The translations under genes were made by a program, and so were the position numbers. The notes beneath the pieces were generated by a model that saw nothing but the letters and a program-made list of their open reading frames with translations, did no database searches and was not told where the DNA came from. A DNA stretch of 39,677 nucleotides from positions 1-39,677 of the forward strand of contig CAJQRC010000062.1 of NCBI GenBank assembly GCA_905480645.1, given 5' to 3'. Numbering within the stretch: the first letter of the stretch is position 1; each line of letters opens with the position of its first letter. The DNA is from an uncultured Tateyamaria sp. GTDB lineage: Bacteria; Pseudomonadota; Alphaproteobacteria; Rhodobacterales; Rhodobacteraceae. Shown here one piece after another: positions 1-8,002 of the stretch.

Positions 1-227
1 ACTTCCTTGAGGACTTTACCTGACAGCACACCAATCTCAGTAGGCTTCAGCCGGTCTTGCATTTCCCAATATTACACACATCCATTGTTTTCTTTAACGG
101 TGTCATAATCGATATAAATAGTACTCCCACCTGCACTTTAAACCACCTCAGTCCACTCAGCAAACACTGGCGGTGCTAATGCCAAAGCCAACGCCACAGT
201 TGTTATTCCTAAACGTTTCACCCCCAT
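1..227 (-). pseudogene. Degraded Adhesin_E-like exported protein, truncated by window edge
   Basis: Reading the minus strand from the ATG at 227 gives a signal peptide (MGVKRLGITT..., ending PPVFA) followed by EWTEVV, an in-frame stop, then STIYIDYDTVKENNG, a second in-frame stop, and YWEMQDRLKPTEIGVLSGK to the window edge. This aligns almost residue for residue with the neighbouring gene at 241-632, so the two are tandem duplicates. Two stops within about 70 codons mean this copy is dead unless there is a sequencing error. The WxxV...YID.DTV...YW...L pattern resembles the surface-adhesin protein E (Adhesin_E) family of small exported proteins of poorly known role. The family call is from memory of the pattern and is tentative. 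Confidence 0.6.
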
Positions 228-240
228 TTTCCCCAATATG

Positions 241-632
241 CTACTTCCCAACGTAATCGCAGACTGCGTTTGTCATGGCTTCGTCCACACTATTTGGCGA
301 TGGGTCCATCAATTCACTTGTATTATTGTGAGTGCTCTTAATGCTGCCATTTGTTTTTTTTAGTATGTGTACCGAGGTTTTCGTGGAGTGCCACAGTCTA
401 ATTCGCTGATGGCTTTAGCTGATAAATCGCCAAATTTGTCAGGCTTCAGACGGTCAAGAATCCCCCAATAATAAAAATACCCATTATTTTCTTTAACGGT
501 GTCAAAGTCGATGTAAAAAGTATTCCCATTTCCATCTTCAATCACCTTCGTCCATTCCGCAAACACTGGCGATGCTAGTGCTAGTGCTACTGTTTCTGTC
601 AGCGCTGCTGCAATTATTCCTAACTTATTCAT
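241..632 (-). pseudogene. Small exported Adhesin_E-like protein, probably frameshifted near its C-terminus
   Basis: The open frame runs 632 to 360 (90 aa). It has a GGGAG ribosome site, a signal peptide ending SPVFA, then EWTKVIEDGNGNTFYIDFDT and a conserved ELDCGTPR stretch, and stops at RYTY. Immediately downstream, in another frame (about 375 down to the TAG at 241-243), the sequence continues open as ...STHNNTSELMDPSPNS then VDEAMTNAVCDYVGK. This looks like the usual C-terminal part of such proteins, with the second Cys that would pair with ELDC. A frameshift near the A-rich run around 355-375 therefore probably shortened the protein. It may still be made as a 90-aa product lacking one Cys. 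It is the better preserved of two tandem copies, the other being at 1-227. Function unknown; exported. Confidence 0.6.
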
Positions 633-659
633 ACTAATTCTCCCTCCCCACAGACCTTA

Positions 660-1262
660 TCAGTAACCACAGTTTTTATAGTCGCTGCTCATACATTCAC
701 TAGCCATAGATTGAGCTTTGGAGATGTCTTCACGTGTCATTTCTTCTGCTATGCTATCCCTATTTTTCGGCCCATTTTTACTTCCGTTAGCAGCCCCTAG
801 GTTATACCACATATGTGCTAAAACATTATCCTGTAAAACGCCTTGGCCTTTATCGTACATAACCCCAAGATTGGTTTGCGCTGATGCATGGCCTTGCTCG
901 GCAGCTAGTCGGTACCACTCCACAGCCTCTGCATAGCCCTTTGGTACGCCTTTGCCCTTTTCGTGCATAACCCCAAGATTGGTTTGTCCTAAAGCATTGC
1001 CTTGCTCAGCAGCCATTCGGTACCATTTCACAGCTTCTGCATAGTCTTGTGGAACGCCTTGGCCGCTTTCGTACATAAACCCAAGGTTGGTTTGTGCATA
1101 AGCATTGCCTTGCCCAGCCAAAGGTCTGAACTCTTGAAGGGCTGTAGCATAATCACCAGCCTCGTAAGCATCCCAACCCTTGTTCAAATCCTGTGCAAAT
1201 GCGGATGTGGCAAGCATTACCACTGAGATAATTGCTGCTGATACTATTCCTAAACGCTTCAT
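660..1262 (-). CDS. Exported Sel1-repeat (SLR/TPR-like) protein, 200 aa
   Basis: A signal peptide (MKRLGIVSAAIISVVMLATS, cleavage near AFA/QD) is followed by about three and a half Sel1-like repeats of 36 residues with the pattern YA.A..WY..AAEQG.A.AQTNLG.MY..G.GV. The repeats also show as DNA-level tandem similarity of about 108 bp between roughly 790 and 1130. The C-terminus (EEMTREDISKAQSMASECM) is a helix typical of this family in alphaproteobacteria. Sel1 proteins are periplasmic or secreted scaffolds for protein-protein contacts; the partner here is unknown. I chose the ATG at 1262, which sits 8 nt after GGGGAG, over a GTG at 1268 that would crowd that site. The first residues (KRLGI) match those of the Adhesin_E-like copies next door, suggesting duplication of the signal-peptide region. 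Confidence 0.8.
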   Translation of the reverse strand: MKRLGIVSAAIISVVMLATSAFAQDLNKGWDAYEAGDYATALQEFRPLAGQGNAYAQTNLGFMYESGQGVPQDYAEAVKWYRMAAEQGNALGQTNLGVMHEKGKGVPKGYAEAVEWYRLAAEQGHASAQTNLGVMYDKGQGVLQDNVLAHMWYNLGAANGSKNGPKNRDSIAEEMTREDISKAQSMASECMSSDYKNCGY

Positions 1263-1584
1263 AGTCACATCTCCCCATGTATCATTTTTGCTACCTGATA
1301 GATATGTAGTTGGCTAGACGGATTATGACCTGTGGAATTTCAGCTAGTCAGCCCAGCCCAGTCATACATTGTCCCGACAGGGTAGGGATTGGCTCAATAT
1401 AAAAGTTTCATAACTCAACAAAAAATGCTCTTTTGTAAGAAGTAATGGGGGACAGGTCAAAAAATCAAAAAACTGACTTCTTTTTAATTTTACTGATCAC
1501 TCTTTAAATCTTTGATTTTTTTGTTTTTTAAAAATTTAATTTAAACATTTACTATTCTATTTTTTATAGATTAACTGCATCCAA
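1263..1584. other. Intergenic region between divergent genes
   Basis: This gap of about 320 bases holds the promoters of the Sel1 gene (leftward) and the cyclase gene (rightward). The right half (about 1480-1580) is strongly AT-rich with long A and T runs, as is the cyclase gene itself. I see no coding potential, no clear hairpin with a T-tract and no recognisable operator. Confidence 0.5.
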
Positions 1585-2763
1585 ATGAACCAAAGTACCA
1601 ATAAATCTGCGAGGTTTGAGCAAGTTTTTTACAATACTGGCGTTGGTATTATGATTGTGGATAAAGACCGTGTCTTAATAGAAGTTAACCCCATATTCTG
1701 TGAAATGCTCGGCTTCACTAAAGAAGAGCTATTAGGTAAAAATGCTGAAATCATTCACCTTTCAACTGAGACGTATAAAGAATTTGGTGAAAAAGCATTC
1801 AAGCAGGTTAGAAATAATAAGACTGTCAACTTAGATTGGCCCTGCAAAAGAAAAAATGGGCAAACAATTTGGGTTAGAATAGCGGGTGATCCCGTCACAG
1901 GAGCTGATGAGGTTTTATGGACAGTTGTAGATGTTACTCAAAGAGTAAGTTCACAAAAAAAAATAGAAGAACTTACCACTAAGCTCTCTAAATATCTTTC
2001 ACCTCAAGTTTATGAGTCTATATTTTCTGGAAAGCAAAATGTTAAAATTGAAGCTTACAGAAAAAAGTTAACTGTTTTTTTCTCAGATATTAAAGGTTTT
2101 ACTGAAATTACTGACAGACTCGAGCCTGAAGTATTAAGTTCATTATTAAATAGTTATCTTAATGAAATGTCAAAAATTGCCCTAAAATACGGTGGTACCA
2201 TAGATAAGTTTATTGGTGACGCCATTCTTATTTTTTTCGGTGATCCCGAAAGCAAGGGTGATAAAGAAGATGCTAAAGCATGCGTCCTAATGGCAATAGA
2301 GATGCGGGAACGTATGAAATACTTACGGGAATTATGGGAAGATCAAGGAGTATCAAGGCCACTAGATATTAGAATTGGAATTAATACAGGTTTTTGTAAC
2401 GTTGGAAACTTTGGCTCTGAGGATAGATTAGATTATACCATCATAGGTGGAGAAGTTAATCTAGCTAGTCGTCTCGAATCTAATGCGGAAATTGGACAAA
2501 TTCTCATTTCTCACGAAACCAATGCTTTAATTAAAAAAGATATTATTTGTGAAAAAAAAGAAGAAATTAAAGTTAAGGGTATTGCTCACAAGATACAAAC
2601 TTATCAGGTAATTGGTACGAATAAAAATTCACCAATTAAGAATATAATGTTTAGTGAAGAGTATGATGGGTTTAATTTAAAAGTTGATTTAAATTTTTCT
2701 AAAAAACATCAAGTAGTTGCTTCTTTAGAAAAGGTGTTGAAAAAATTAAAAAATAAAGGCTAA
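1585..2763 (+). CDS. PAS domain-class III adenylate cyclase, 392 aa
   Basis: Predicted soluble enzyme making cyclic AMP from ATP. Residues about 8-122 form a PAS sensor domain (GVGIMIVDKDRVLIEVNPIF, then GFTKEELLG and WTVVDVTQR). A short coiled linker (KKIEELTTKLSKYLSPQVYE) leads to a class III cyclase domain at about 160-340. Metal-binding Asp168 (FFSDIKGFT) and Asp212 (FIGDAI) are present. Lys208 and Asp283 (RLDYT) form the Lys/Asp pair that selects adenine, and Asn292/Arg296 (NLASR) are the transition-state residues, so it should be active and ATP-specific. No transmembrane segment is visible, and the ligand or cofactor of the PAS domain cannot be read from sequence. The gene is markedly more AT-rich than most of the window and lies beside an integrase stub, which hints at acquisition. 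No strong ribosome site precedes the ATG. Cyclase function is well supported; the signal it answers is unknown. Confidence 0.85.
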   Translation: MNQSTNKSARFEQVFYNTGVGIMIVDKDRVLIEVNPIFCEMLGFTKEELLGKNAEIIHLSTETYKEFGEKAFKQVRNNKTVNLDWPCKRKNGQTIWVRIAGDPVTGADEVLWTVVDVTQRVSSQKKIEELTTKLSKYLSPQVYESIFSGKQNVKIEAYRKKLTVFFSDIKGFTEITDRLEPEVLSSLLNSYLNEMSKIALKYGGTIDKFIGDAILIFFGDPESKGDKEDAKACVLMAIEMRERMKYLRELWEDQGVSRPLDIRIGINTGFCNVGNFGSEDRLDYTIIGGEVNLASRLESNAEIGQILISHETNALIKKDIICEKKEEIKVKGIAHKIQTYQVIGTNKNSPIKNIMFSEEYDGFNLKVDLNFSKKHQVVASLEKVLKKLKNKG

Positions 2764-2816
2764 TGATGAATTACCCAAAGCATTAAAGCTGTCTGAGGAA
2801 AGTCTTATATCTTTTG

Positions 2817-3083
2817 TTAACCTCTGGCTACCAACTGAGTAAGTGCCCAAACATAAGAAGCACACTCAGTGCTAACTTGGACTTGCAAATATTCACCGTC
2901 TAATAGGTTTTTTCCCAGTACCTCGAATGACAAAGTGTCCCTGTCTCCTTTTGCACCTACAAGCATCATATAAAGCGTACCTTCTTCTGCCCCAATTGTT
3001 TTTTTGATGGGGTCTTTCTGGGTAATAAGGGGAGCAGTTGAAAGATGCCCATGTTTAAAAGAACCGGAGCTGAGCAGCCCCAC
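2817..3083 (-). CDS. Hypothetical ORF, 88 aa, possible remnant
   Basis: An unrecognised frame with a GTG start at 3083. The reading frame stays open upstream of the GTG into the segment following the integrase stub, so it may be the 3' part of a longer broken gene. The product has no signal peptide, membrane span or motif I can name (for example GAEEGTLYMMLVGAKGDRDT). It lies between the AT-rich cyclase gene and the truncated integrase. It may be mobile-element debris; that it is expressed is doubtful. Confidence 0.3.
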   Translation of the reverse strand: MGLLSSGSFKHGHLSTAPLITQKDPIKKTIGAEEGTLYMMLVGAKGDRDTLSFEVLGKNLLDGEYLQVQVSTECASYVWALTQLVARG

Positions 3084-3104
3084 TTGAGTGGTCCATATTG
3101 AAAG

Positions 3105-3569
3105 TTAGTGCATGATTGGCTCTATCGCGTTTCGTATGTCTCTCGCGTTAATGTCTGAGATTAACATGCCGCCTAGCTTTGGAAGGATGTGCATCTTGAT
3201 TGGTGACAGCCAGTCCTGCCCATCCGGTTTTAGTTCTGCTGTTTTGGATTTCATGGCGGATGCAGTTATCGCGTTCAATGAAATATCATCGCGCTTGGTT
3301 TTCTGTTCCTCAAGGTCGCGCTGGCGCTTTGGCTCTTGGCCTGTAGCTAAGACGCCTCGATGGTGGTCAGCCAGTATACGAGCATTGGCCAGTGTCAGTG
3401 ACGGATACCCGCCCAGATGTAGTTCTTTGCGCTTACTGTGGAGTGTGTACCTCAGAAAGAAATACGTAGCGCCATCTTTGCGACGATGGAAAAACAGTTT
3501 GTCTCCGTCACAGTGTTTTCCCACTGGTGCTGATTTAATAAACGTAGCTGTTAAAACATCTCTCGCCAT
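3105..3569 (-). pseudogene. Truncated tyrosine-recombinase integrase (N-terminal arm and core-binding part only)
   Basis: The N-terminus (MARDVLTATFIKSAPVGK) and the block FLRYTLHSKRKELHLGGYPS followed by LTLANARILADHHRGVLATG match the DUF4102 arm-DNA-binding domain of P4-type integrases. The part DWLSPIKMHILPKLGGMLI followed by SDINARDIRNAIEPI is the start of the core-binding SAM-like domain. The frame ends right after this at residue 154, whereas such integrases are usually about 400 residues. The whole catalytic domain with its Arg-His-Arg-Tyr residues is missing, so it cannot recombine. I chose ATG 3569 because it follows AGAGAGG; a longer frame reaches 3596. It is the footprint of a lost or decayed integrative element. 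The sequence beyond the break (2817-3104) does not encode the missing domain in any frame I read. Confidence 0.75.
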
Positions 3570-3789
3570 TTGGCCTCTCTCGCATTTGTACCACATTCTG
3601 TACCACCTTTAGATAATTGGTGAACCAGTGCAGTTCAATGCACTTGAGTGAACATAAGCGCACTATTTACGTTATTTTATGGACTTTGGCATCTTCATAT
3701 GTTTTCGATTGCACTGGGTAAACAGGTATTTGGCGTCAGCGCATTGCGTGAAACCCCACTGAAAAATGTAACACGAAAAGGAGCAACTG

Positions 3790-4701
3790 ATGACGTCAGT
3801 TGGTGTTGTTGGGTTGGGGGATATGGGCAGTGGAATTGCCAGAAACCTGATCAAAAATGGATTTGAAACTTGGGGAATCGACTTAATTCCCGATCGAAAC
3901 GAATCTTTCGCAGCCATAGGCGGCAATGTAGCGGAGACTGTGGCTGAAGTAGGTCGTAATGCGCAGATTGTTTTTGTTATGGTAATGAAAGGAGCAGAAG
4001 CGCAGGACGTCATTTTAGGTGTCGACGGGTTATCTAAAAATATGGCTGTAGGTGGGGTAATCTTGTTGACCTCAACAGTTAAACCATCGGAAGCACGCTC
4101 AATTGGCACAGGACTAAATGACACTGGTTTGAAAATGATAGATAGTCCAGTATCAGGCGGATATCCTGGAGCGCAAGGTGGTACCTTGACTTTAATGGTA
4201 GCAGCTTGTGATGCTGCACTAGAGAAGGCCAAACCAGCTATGGAAGCAGTATCGGCGGCTATTCATCGCGTTGGTACAAAGGCTGGTGAAGGCCAGGTAG
4301 TTAAAGCATGTTTGCAATCGTTGATAGGTTCGATCTTTTCTGCAACTTTTGAGGCTGCGGCGCTCGCAGCAAAGGCCGGAGTGGCAGGTCAAGTCATTTT
4401 GGATGTTTTTTCAACATCGTCTGCTGGATCTGGTATAACTAATAATGCATTGGAAAAAATTGTTGATCGACAGTTCGAAGATACTGGCAGTCATATCAAT
4501 ACAATGCATAAAGATTTAACTATTTCGATGGCTTTGGGCGAGGAACTGGGTGTGCCATTACATACAGCTGCTGCTGCAATGCAGATTTTTCATGCGGGCC
4601 GTACTCGATATCCGAACGGGGATAACTGGATTTGTACCAAGGTGATAGAAGAAATAGTTGGCGCTGAATTGCATCGTGACATGGCTAAGGTGATTAGATG
4701 A
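3790..4701 (+). CDS. NAD(P)-dependent beta-hydroxyacid dehydrogenase (3-hydroxyisobutyrate / L-threonate dehydrogenase family), 303 aa
   Basis: Cytosolic oxidoreductase that oxidises a beta-hydroxy acid. The Rossmann motif GLGDMG (residues 8-13) opens the NAD(P) domain. The family substrate motif is DSPVSGGYPGAQGGT (118-132), the catalytic lysine is Lys172 in GEGQVVKACLQS, and a second conserved segment is MHKDLTISMALG. The usual Asn pair after the lysine is replaced by Gln/Ser, so the exact substrate group is unclear. It starts after a good AAGGAG site. Its stop overlaps the start of the next gene (ATGA), so the two are translationally coupled. Pairing with a TIM-barrel isomerase resembles tetronate/threonate catabolism (LtnD plus OtnI), but no OtnK kinase or OtnC aldolase is nearby. 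Enzyme class is confident; substrate is inference. Confidence 0.82.
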   Translation: MTSVGVVGLGDMGSGIARNLIKNGFETWGIDLIPDRNESFAAIGGNVAETVAEVGRNAQIVFVMVMKGAEAQDVILGVDGLSKNMAVGGVILLTSTVKPSEARSIGTGLNDTGLKMIDSPVSGGYPGAQGGTLTLMVAACDAALEKAKPAMEAVSAAIHRVGTKAGEGQVVKACLQSLIGSIFSATFEAAALAAKAGVAGQVILDVFSTSSAGSGITNNALEKIVDRQFEDTGSHINTMHKDLTISMALGEELGVPLHTAAAAMQIFHAGRTRYPNGDNWICTKVIEEIVGAELHRDMAKVIR

Positions 4702-5570
4702 AACTAGGCGTAATTTGTGATGGGATTAGTCGTGATTTAGCTCGTGCTGTTGACGTCATGGATGAGTTTGGAATTGACTACGCGGAGTTACAATTTGTGG
4801 GTGATACTGAGGTTGGGGATCACTCCAAGGCAGAAATTAATGAAATAAATACTTTGTTGTTGGATCGCGGCAAATCAGTGAGTTGTCTCAGTCGTCATAT
4901 TTTTGCCGGAATGACTGTTAAAAATAAACTTGGTGATGCACTGCACACTCAACACATTGATGCACTCAAGAGAGTGATCGATATGGCGCATGTTGTCAGC
5001 AGCCCATTAGTGCGCATCATGACGCCAAAAAAAGAGCAGATCCTTTGGGGTAAAAACGGAGCTGAGCGATGGAACGTAGCGCATGGTGCCTGGGATGCTA
5101 TGGCGCCGATGATTGAACCAGCGGTCGATCTTGCTCGTTCTGCAGGGTTAACTTTAGTTGTCGAGACTGGCAATGGTACTATGGTCAATTCAAATTATAC
5201 CGCCTGCAAATTAATTGATGAATTAGATGCTCTGGACGTACTTAAAGTACTTTGGGATCCGGCAAATAATTGTTGGTGTCATGAGTTGGCATTTCCGGAT
5301 GGTTATGATGAAATGCAGGGTGGGTATTTAGGACATGTGCATATCAAAGATGTAATAGTGGATACACCGCGGGCCACGCTTGAAGTTTGTGAAATGGGCA
5401 GTGGACAGTTAGGCCCATTATTTCAACCAATTGCTAATGCTTTGCGAGCTGATGGCTACGATGGTGTGGTTTCATTCGAGAGTGTATATCATACCGGAGA
5501 CGGAGATTTTGAAGCAGGCTTTCGAGCCTGCGTCAACCAGTTTAAGACGATCTTTGGCTCGCAAAATTAA
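4698..5570 (+). CDS. Sugar-phosphate isomerase/epimerase-like TIM-barrel protein, 290 aa
   Basis: Belongs to the xylose-isomerase-like TIM barrel / AP-endonuclease 2 family, cytosolic and metal dependent. Family metal-site positions are visible as LVVETGNGT (about 152-160), WDPANN (about 190), GHVHIKD (about 213-219) and a final VSFESV (about 258-263). This supplies the Glu-Asp-His-Glu type ligands of the family. Members isomerise or epimerise keto-sugars and hydroxy-keto acids, or dehydrate sugar acids. The gene overlaps the stop of the beta-hydroxyacid dehydrogenase by 4 nt, so the enzymes probably act in succession: the dehydrogenase makes a keto acid that this protein isomerises. OtnI-like 2-oxotetronate isomerase is one fitting role, but it is not proven by sequence. 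Confidence 0.78.
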   Translation: MKLGVICDGISRDLARAVDVMDEFGIDYAELQFVGDTEVGDHSKAEINEINTLLLDRGKSVSCLSRHIFAGMTVKNKLGDALHTQHIDALKRVIDMAHVVSSPLVRIMTPKKEQILWGKNGAERWNVAHGAWDAMAPMIEPAVDLARSAGLTLVVETGNGTMVNSNYTACKLIDELDALDVLKVLWDPANNCWCHELAFPDGYDEMQGGYLGHVHIKDVIVDTPRATLEVCEMGSGQLGPLFQPIANALRADGYDGVVSFESVYHTGDGDFEAGFRACVNQFKTIFGSQN

Positions 5571-5670
5571 ATCATTTCCCGTCTTTGTGACAATTTTGGT
5601 TTTATACGCTCATATTGCGCTCGCTCGCTATGCTAGATAGGCCTTATGAATTAAGTGTAAGGGGTGCCAC

Positions 5671-6972
5671 ATGATTAAGATTGCAGAACTTCCTGCGCTT
5701 GACAACCTTCGTGTTGCCATCATTGGTTTGGGGTATGTTGGTTTGCCACTTGCTGTTGAGTTTGGAAAACAGCGGCCTACAATAGGTTTCGATTTAGATG
5801 TCAGCCGAGTAGCAGAGTTGCGAACGCAACAGGATAGTACGGGCGAGGTTGATGCTGCTGATATGTTTGAAGCAAATCATTTGCATTACACAAGTGACCT
5901 AACAGAGATTGCTGATTGCAACGTTTACATAGTCGCCGTGCCGACACCGATCGACCAGCATCGACAGCCAAATCTTGAACCTCTATTATCAGCCTCACGC
6001 TCGATAGCTTCTGTTATAAAACGCGGTAATATTGTGATCTTTGAAAGCACAGTTTACCCTGGAGCCACAGAAGAAGATTGCTTGCCTCTTGTAGTGCAGG
6101 GCTCTGGGCTTGATCTTAACGTCGATTTTTTTGCAGGTTATAGTCCTGAACGGATTAATCCAGGGGATAAAGAAAGGCCACTGCGTAAGATTGTAAAGGT
6201 GACCTCAGGTTCAACGCCTGAAGCGGCAGACTTAATCGATGCACTTTACAGTACAATAATAATAGCAGGAACTTTCAAAGCCGCTTCAATTAGGGTCGCT
6301 GAAGCCTCTAAAATAATTGAAAATACACAGCGTGATGTGTCTATTGCATTGATAAATGAGCTATCTATCATCTTCTCACGTCTTGGAATTGACACAAGCG
6401 CTGTACTGGATGCTGCCGCAACCAAGTGGAATTTCAATCGCCTGTCACCAGGGCTGGTAGGTGGCCACTGCATTGGAGTTGACCCCTATTATCTAGTTCA
6501 CAAGTCTATTGATGCTGGCCATATTCCTGACATCATTCGAATGGCTCGTGAGATTAATGATGGTATGGCGCGTCATGCAGCGACGCTTCTGGTTAAGAAG
6601 ATGATCCAAAAAAAAGCAAAAGTGAATGGCGGACGGGTTCTATTGTTAGGGCTGACCTTTAAACAGAATTGTGCAGATATTCGTAACACTAAGGTTATTG
6701 ATATGCAGCAAGAGTTGGTAAGCTATGGATTGAACATTGACATGTATGACCCTTGTGCTGATCCATATGAAGTGCGGTCTGTTTTTGGCGTTGAAATGCT
6801 TCCGTTGATGCCTGAGCCGTTAGCAAATTATGATGCGGTTATCTTGGCGGTACCCCATAATTTTTTGGTTGAAATAGGACCTAATGGGCTGAAAGCTTAT
6901 CTTTCTAATGTTGGTGTATTTTTCGATATGAAATCTGTTTTTGAACAAGTTGAAAGTCACCTGCGGCTCTAA
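5671..6972 (+). CDS. UDP-N-acetyl-D-hexosamine 6-dehydrogenase (WbpA/TviB type), 433 aa
   Basis: Oxidises C6 of a UDP-N-acetylhexosamine twice, using 2 NAD+, to the uronic acid used in surface polysaccharide. The Rossmann motif GLGYVGLPLAVEFGKQ lies at 19-34, ESTVYPGATEE at 125-135 and GYSPERINPGD at 156-166. Lys214/Asn218 lie in EASKIIENTQRD, and catalytic Cys267 is in GLVGGHCIGVDPYY. The C-terminal UDP-binding domain begins at about 320 (LLLGLTFKQNCADIRNTK). Length and motifs match the UDP-GlcNAc/GalNAc branch rather than UDP-glucose dehydrogenase. It starts 7 nt after AAGGGG. Unusually, no glycosyltransferase, epimerase or polymer-export gene accompanies it, so it either serves a polysaccharide locus elsewhere or is a stranded copy. 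The preceding 100-bp gap shows no clear terminator. Confidence 0.9.
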   Translation: MIKIAELPALDNLRVAIIGLGYVGLPLAVEFGKQRPTIGFDLDVSRVAELRTQQDSTGEVDAADMFEANHLHYTSDLTEIADCNVYIVAVPTPIDQHRQPNLEPLLSASRSIASVIKRGNIVIFESTVYPGATEEDCLPLVVQGSGLDLNVDFFAGYSPERINPGDKERPLRKIVKVTSGSTPEAADLIDALYSTIIIAGTFKAASIRVAEASKIIENTQRDVSIALINELSIIFSRLGIDTSAVLDAAATKWNFNRLSPGLVGGHCIGVDPYYLVHKSIDAGHIPDIIRMAREINDGMARHAATLLVKKMIQKKAKVNGGRVLLLGLTFKQNCADIRNTKVIDMQQELVSYGLNIDMYDPCADPYEVRSVFGVEMLPLMPEPLANYDAVILAVPHNFLVEIGPNGLKAYLSNVGVFFDMKSVFEQVESHLRL

Positions 6973-7082
6973 TTAAATTTTATTTAGGGACGACAGACAA
7001 GCGATATTATTGTATTACCAAAGAGGTTCTTCGTAAAGCTTTGAAGTTTGCACGATTATGCTTAGTCTCAGAATAATGCTTT

Positions 7083-7736
7083 TTACAGACGACTAGTTTT
7101 AACCCAGATGCGTGCTCCATTGGGTCCAGATGTTAATTGAGTTTGAGTTTTCACTGGAAAGCGTATCCAGTCTCTTTCGCACAGTCTTTGACCATTTTCA
7201 GTCAAGCTTCCATTGAGAACAAGTATTTCTGCCCCACTTTGAAAATCTAAATTATGCGAAGTGTTGGGGAGCCATTTTTCGACTGATACATGTTCTCTGG
7301 TATCTTTGAACAATGTTGAAGATTTGATGCCGTATCGTAAAGCATCGCTTATCAAATCGATAGAGTTTATATTAATAATTAAATGAGTGCGATCTTTGGG
7401 GTCGAATTGCCACAGTTTGACGAAGATTGTCGCACCTAATTCTGAACTCGGAGTGTGGCGTGACATTGGAGGGTTCCGGACATAAGATCCAGCTGGAAAA
7501 TTTCCAGATTCATCCTGAAAAACGCCATCTAAAACAATGTACTCCTCGCCTCCGTAATGTGTGTGGGGTTCAAAAGAACTCTGTGGCGCAAAGCGTACAA
7601 TCGTTGTAGCACGGGCAATTTCGTTACCAATACGGTCAAGCATCTTACGTTCAACGCCGATAGCTGGCGATGTCTGCCAAGGGTTGTCTCTATCGTGGAT
7701 AAGAACTTTTTGTGAAAAATCAGAGTTTAGCTGCAT
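7083..7736 (-). CDS. ChrR-like double-cupin protein, 217 aa
   Basis: The N-terminal half carries a metal-binding cupin motif, FEPHTHYGGEEYIVLDGVF (about residues 56-74), with a second motif GSYVRNPPMSRHTP giving the remaining His. This matches the ChrR-type cupin, which in anti-sigma factors senses singlet oxygen or peroxides. There is no N-terminal zinc anti-sigma domain, so it is a free-standing cupin. A second cupin-like repeat (about 140-217, GAEILVLNGSLTENGQRLCE, then DWIRFP) lacks the histidines and is probably structural. The ATG follows AGGA with good spacing. It converges with the UDP-sugar dehydrogenase and lies 266 bp downstream of pxpA on the same strand. Its role could be sensing or a small-molecule oxygenase/isomerase reaction; function unproven. 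Confidence 0.72.
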   Translation of the reverse strand: MQLNSDFSQKVLIHDRDNPWQTSPAIGVERKMLDRIGNEIARATTIVRFAPQSSFEPHTHYGGEEYIVLDGVFQDESGNFPAGSYVRNPPMSRHTPSSELGATIFVKLWQFDPKDRTHLIININSIDLISDALRYGIKSSTLFKDTREHVSVEKWLPNTSHNLDFQSGAEILVLNGSLTENGQRLCERDWIRFPVKTQTQLTSGPNGARIWVKTSRL

Positions 7737-8002
7737 AATTTAATCCTGCTTATTTTTGTCTGCCAATAAATAGAGGAATGCACTTTCATCTTATTATTTT
7801 TTAAACTTAGTGCTAATTAAAAGCTTCCTCAAAAAGACCAGATATTAGCCCTCTGAAGCATAACCAATTTGTTTAATTAATCTGAAATATATTCACCCAT
7901 GAGTTTGTGAGATGGTTAGCTCCACAGATATTGATATTTCAACAAGAAAATAAAGCATGTTTAAAAATTTTTATATCAGATCAGGTGTCTTTGGTCGTTT
8001 GC

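Noticed and set aside
3081-3650. CACTTGAGTG at 3081-3090 and 3641-3650 flanking the integrase stub, possible att or target repeat
   Set aside because: Hundreds of 10-base repeats are expected by chance in this window and the flanks do not match.
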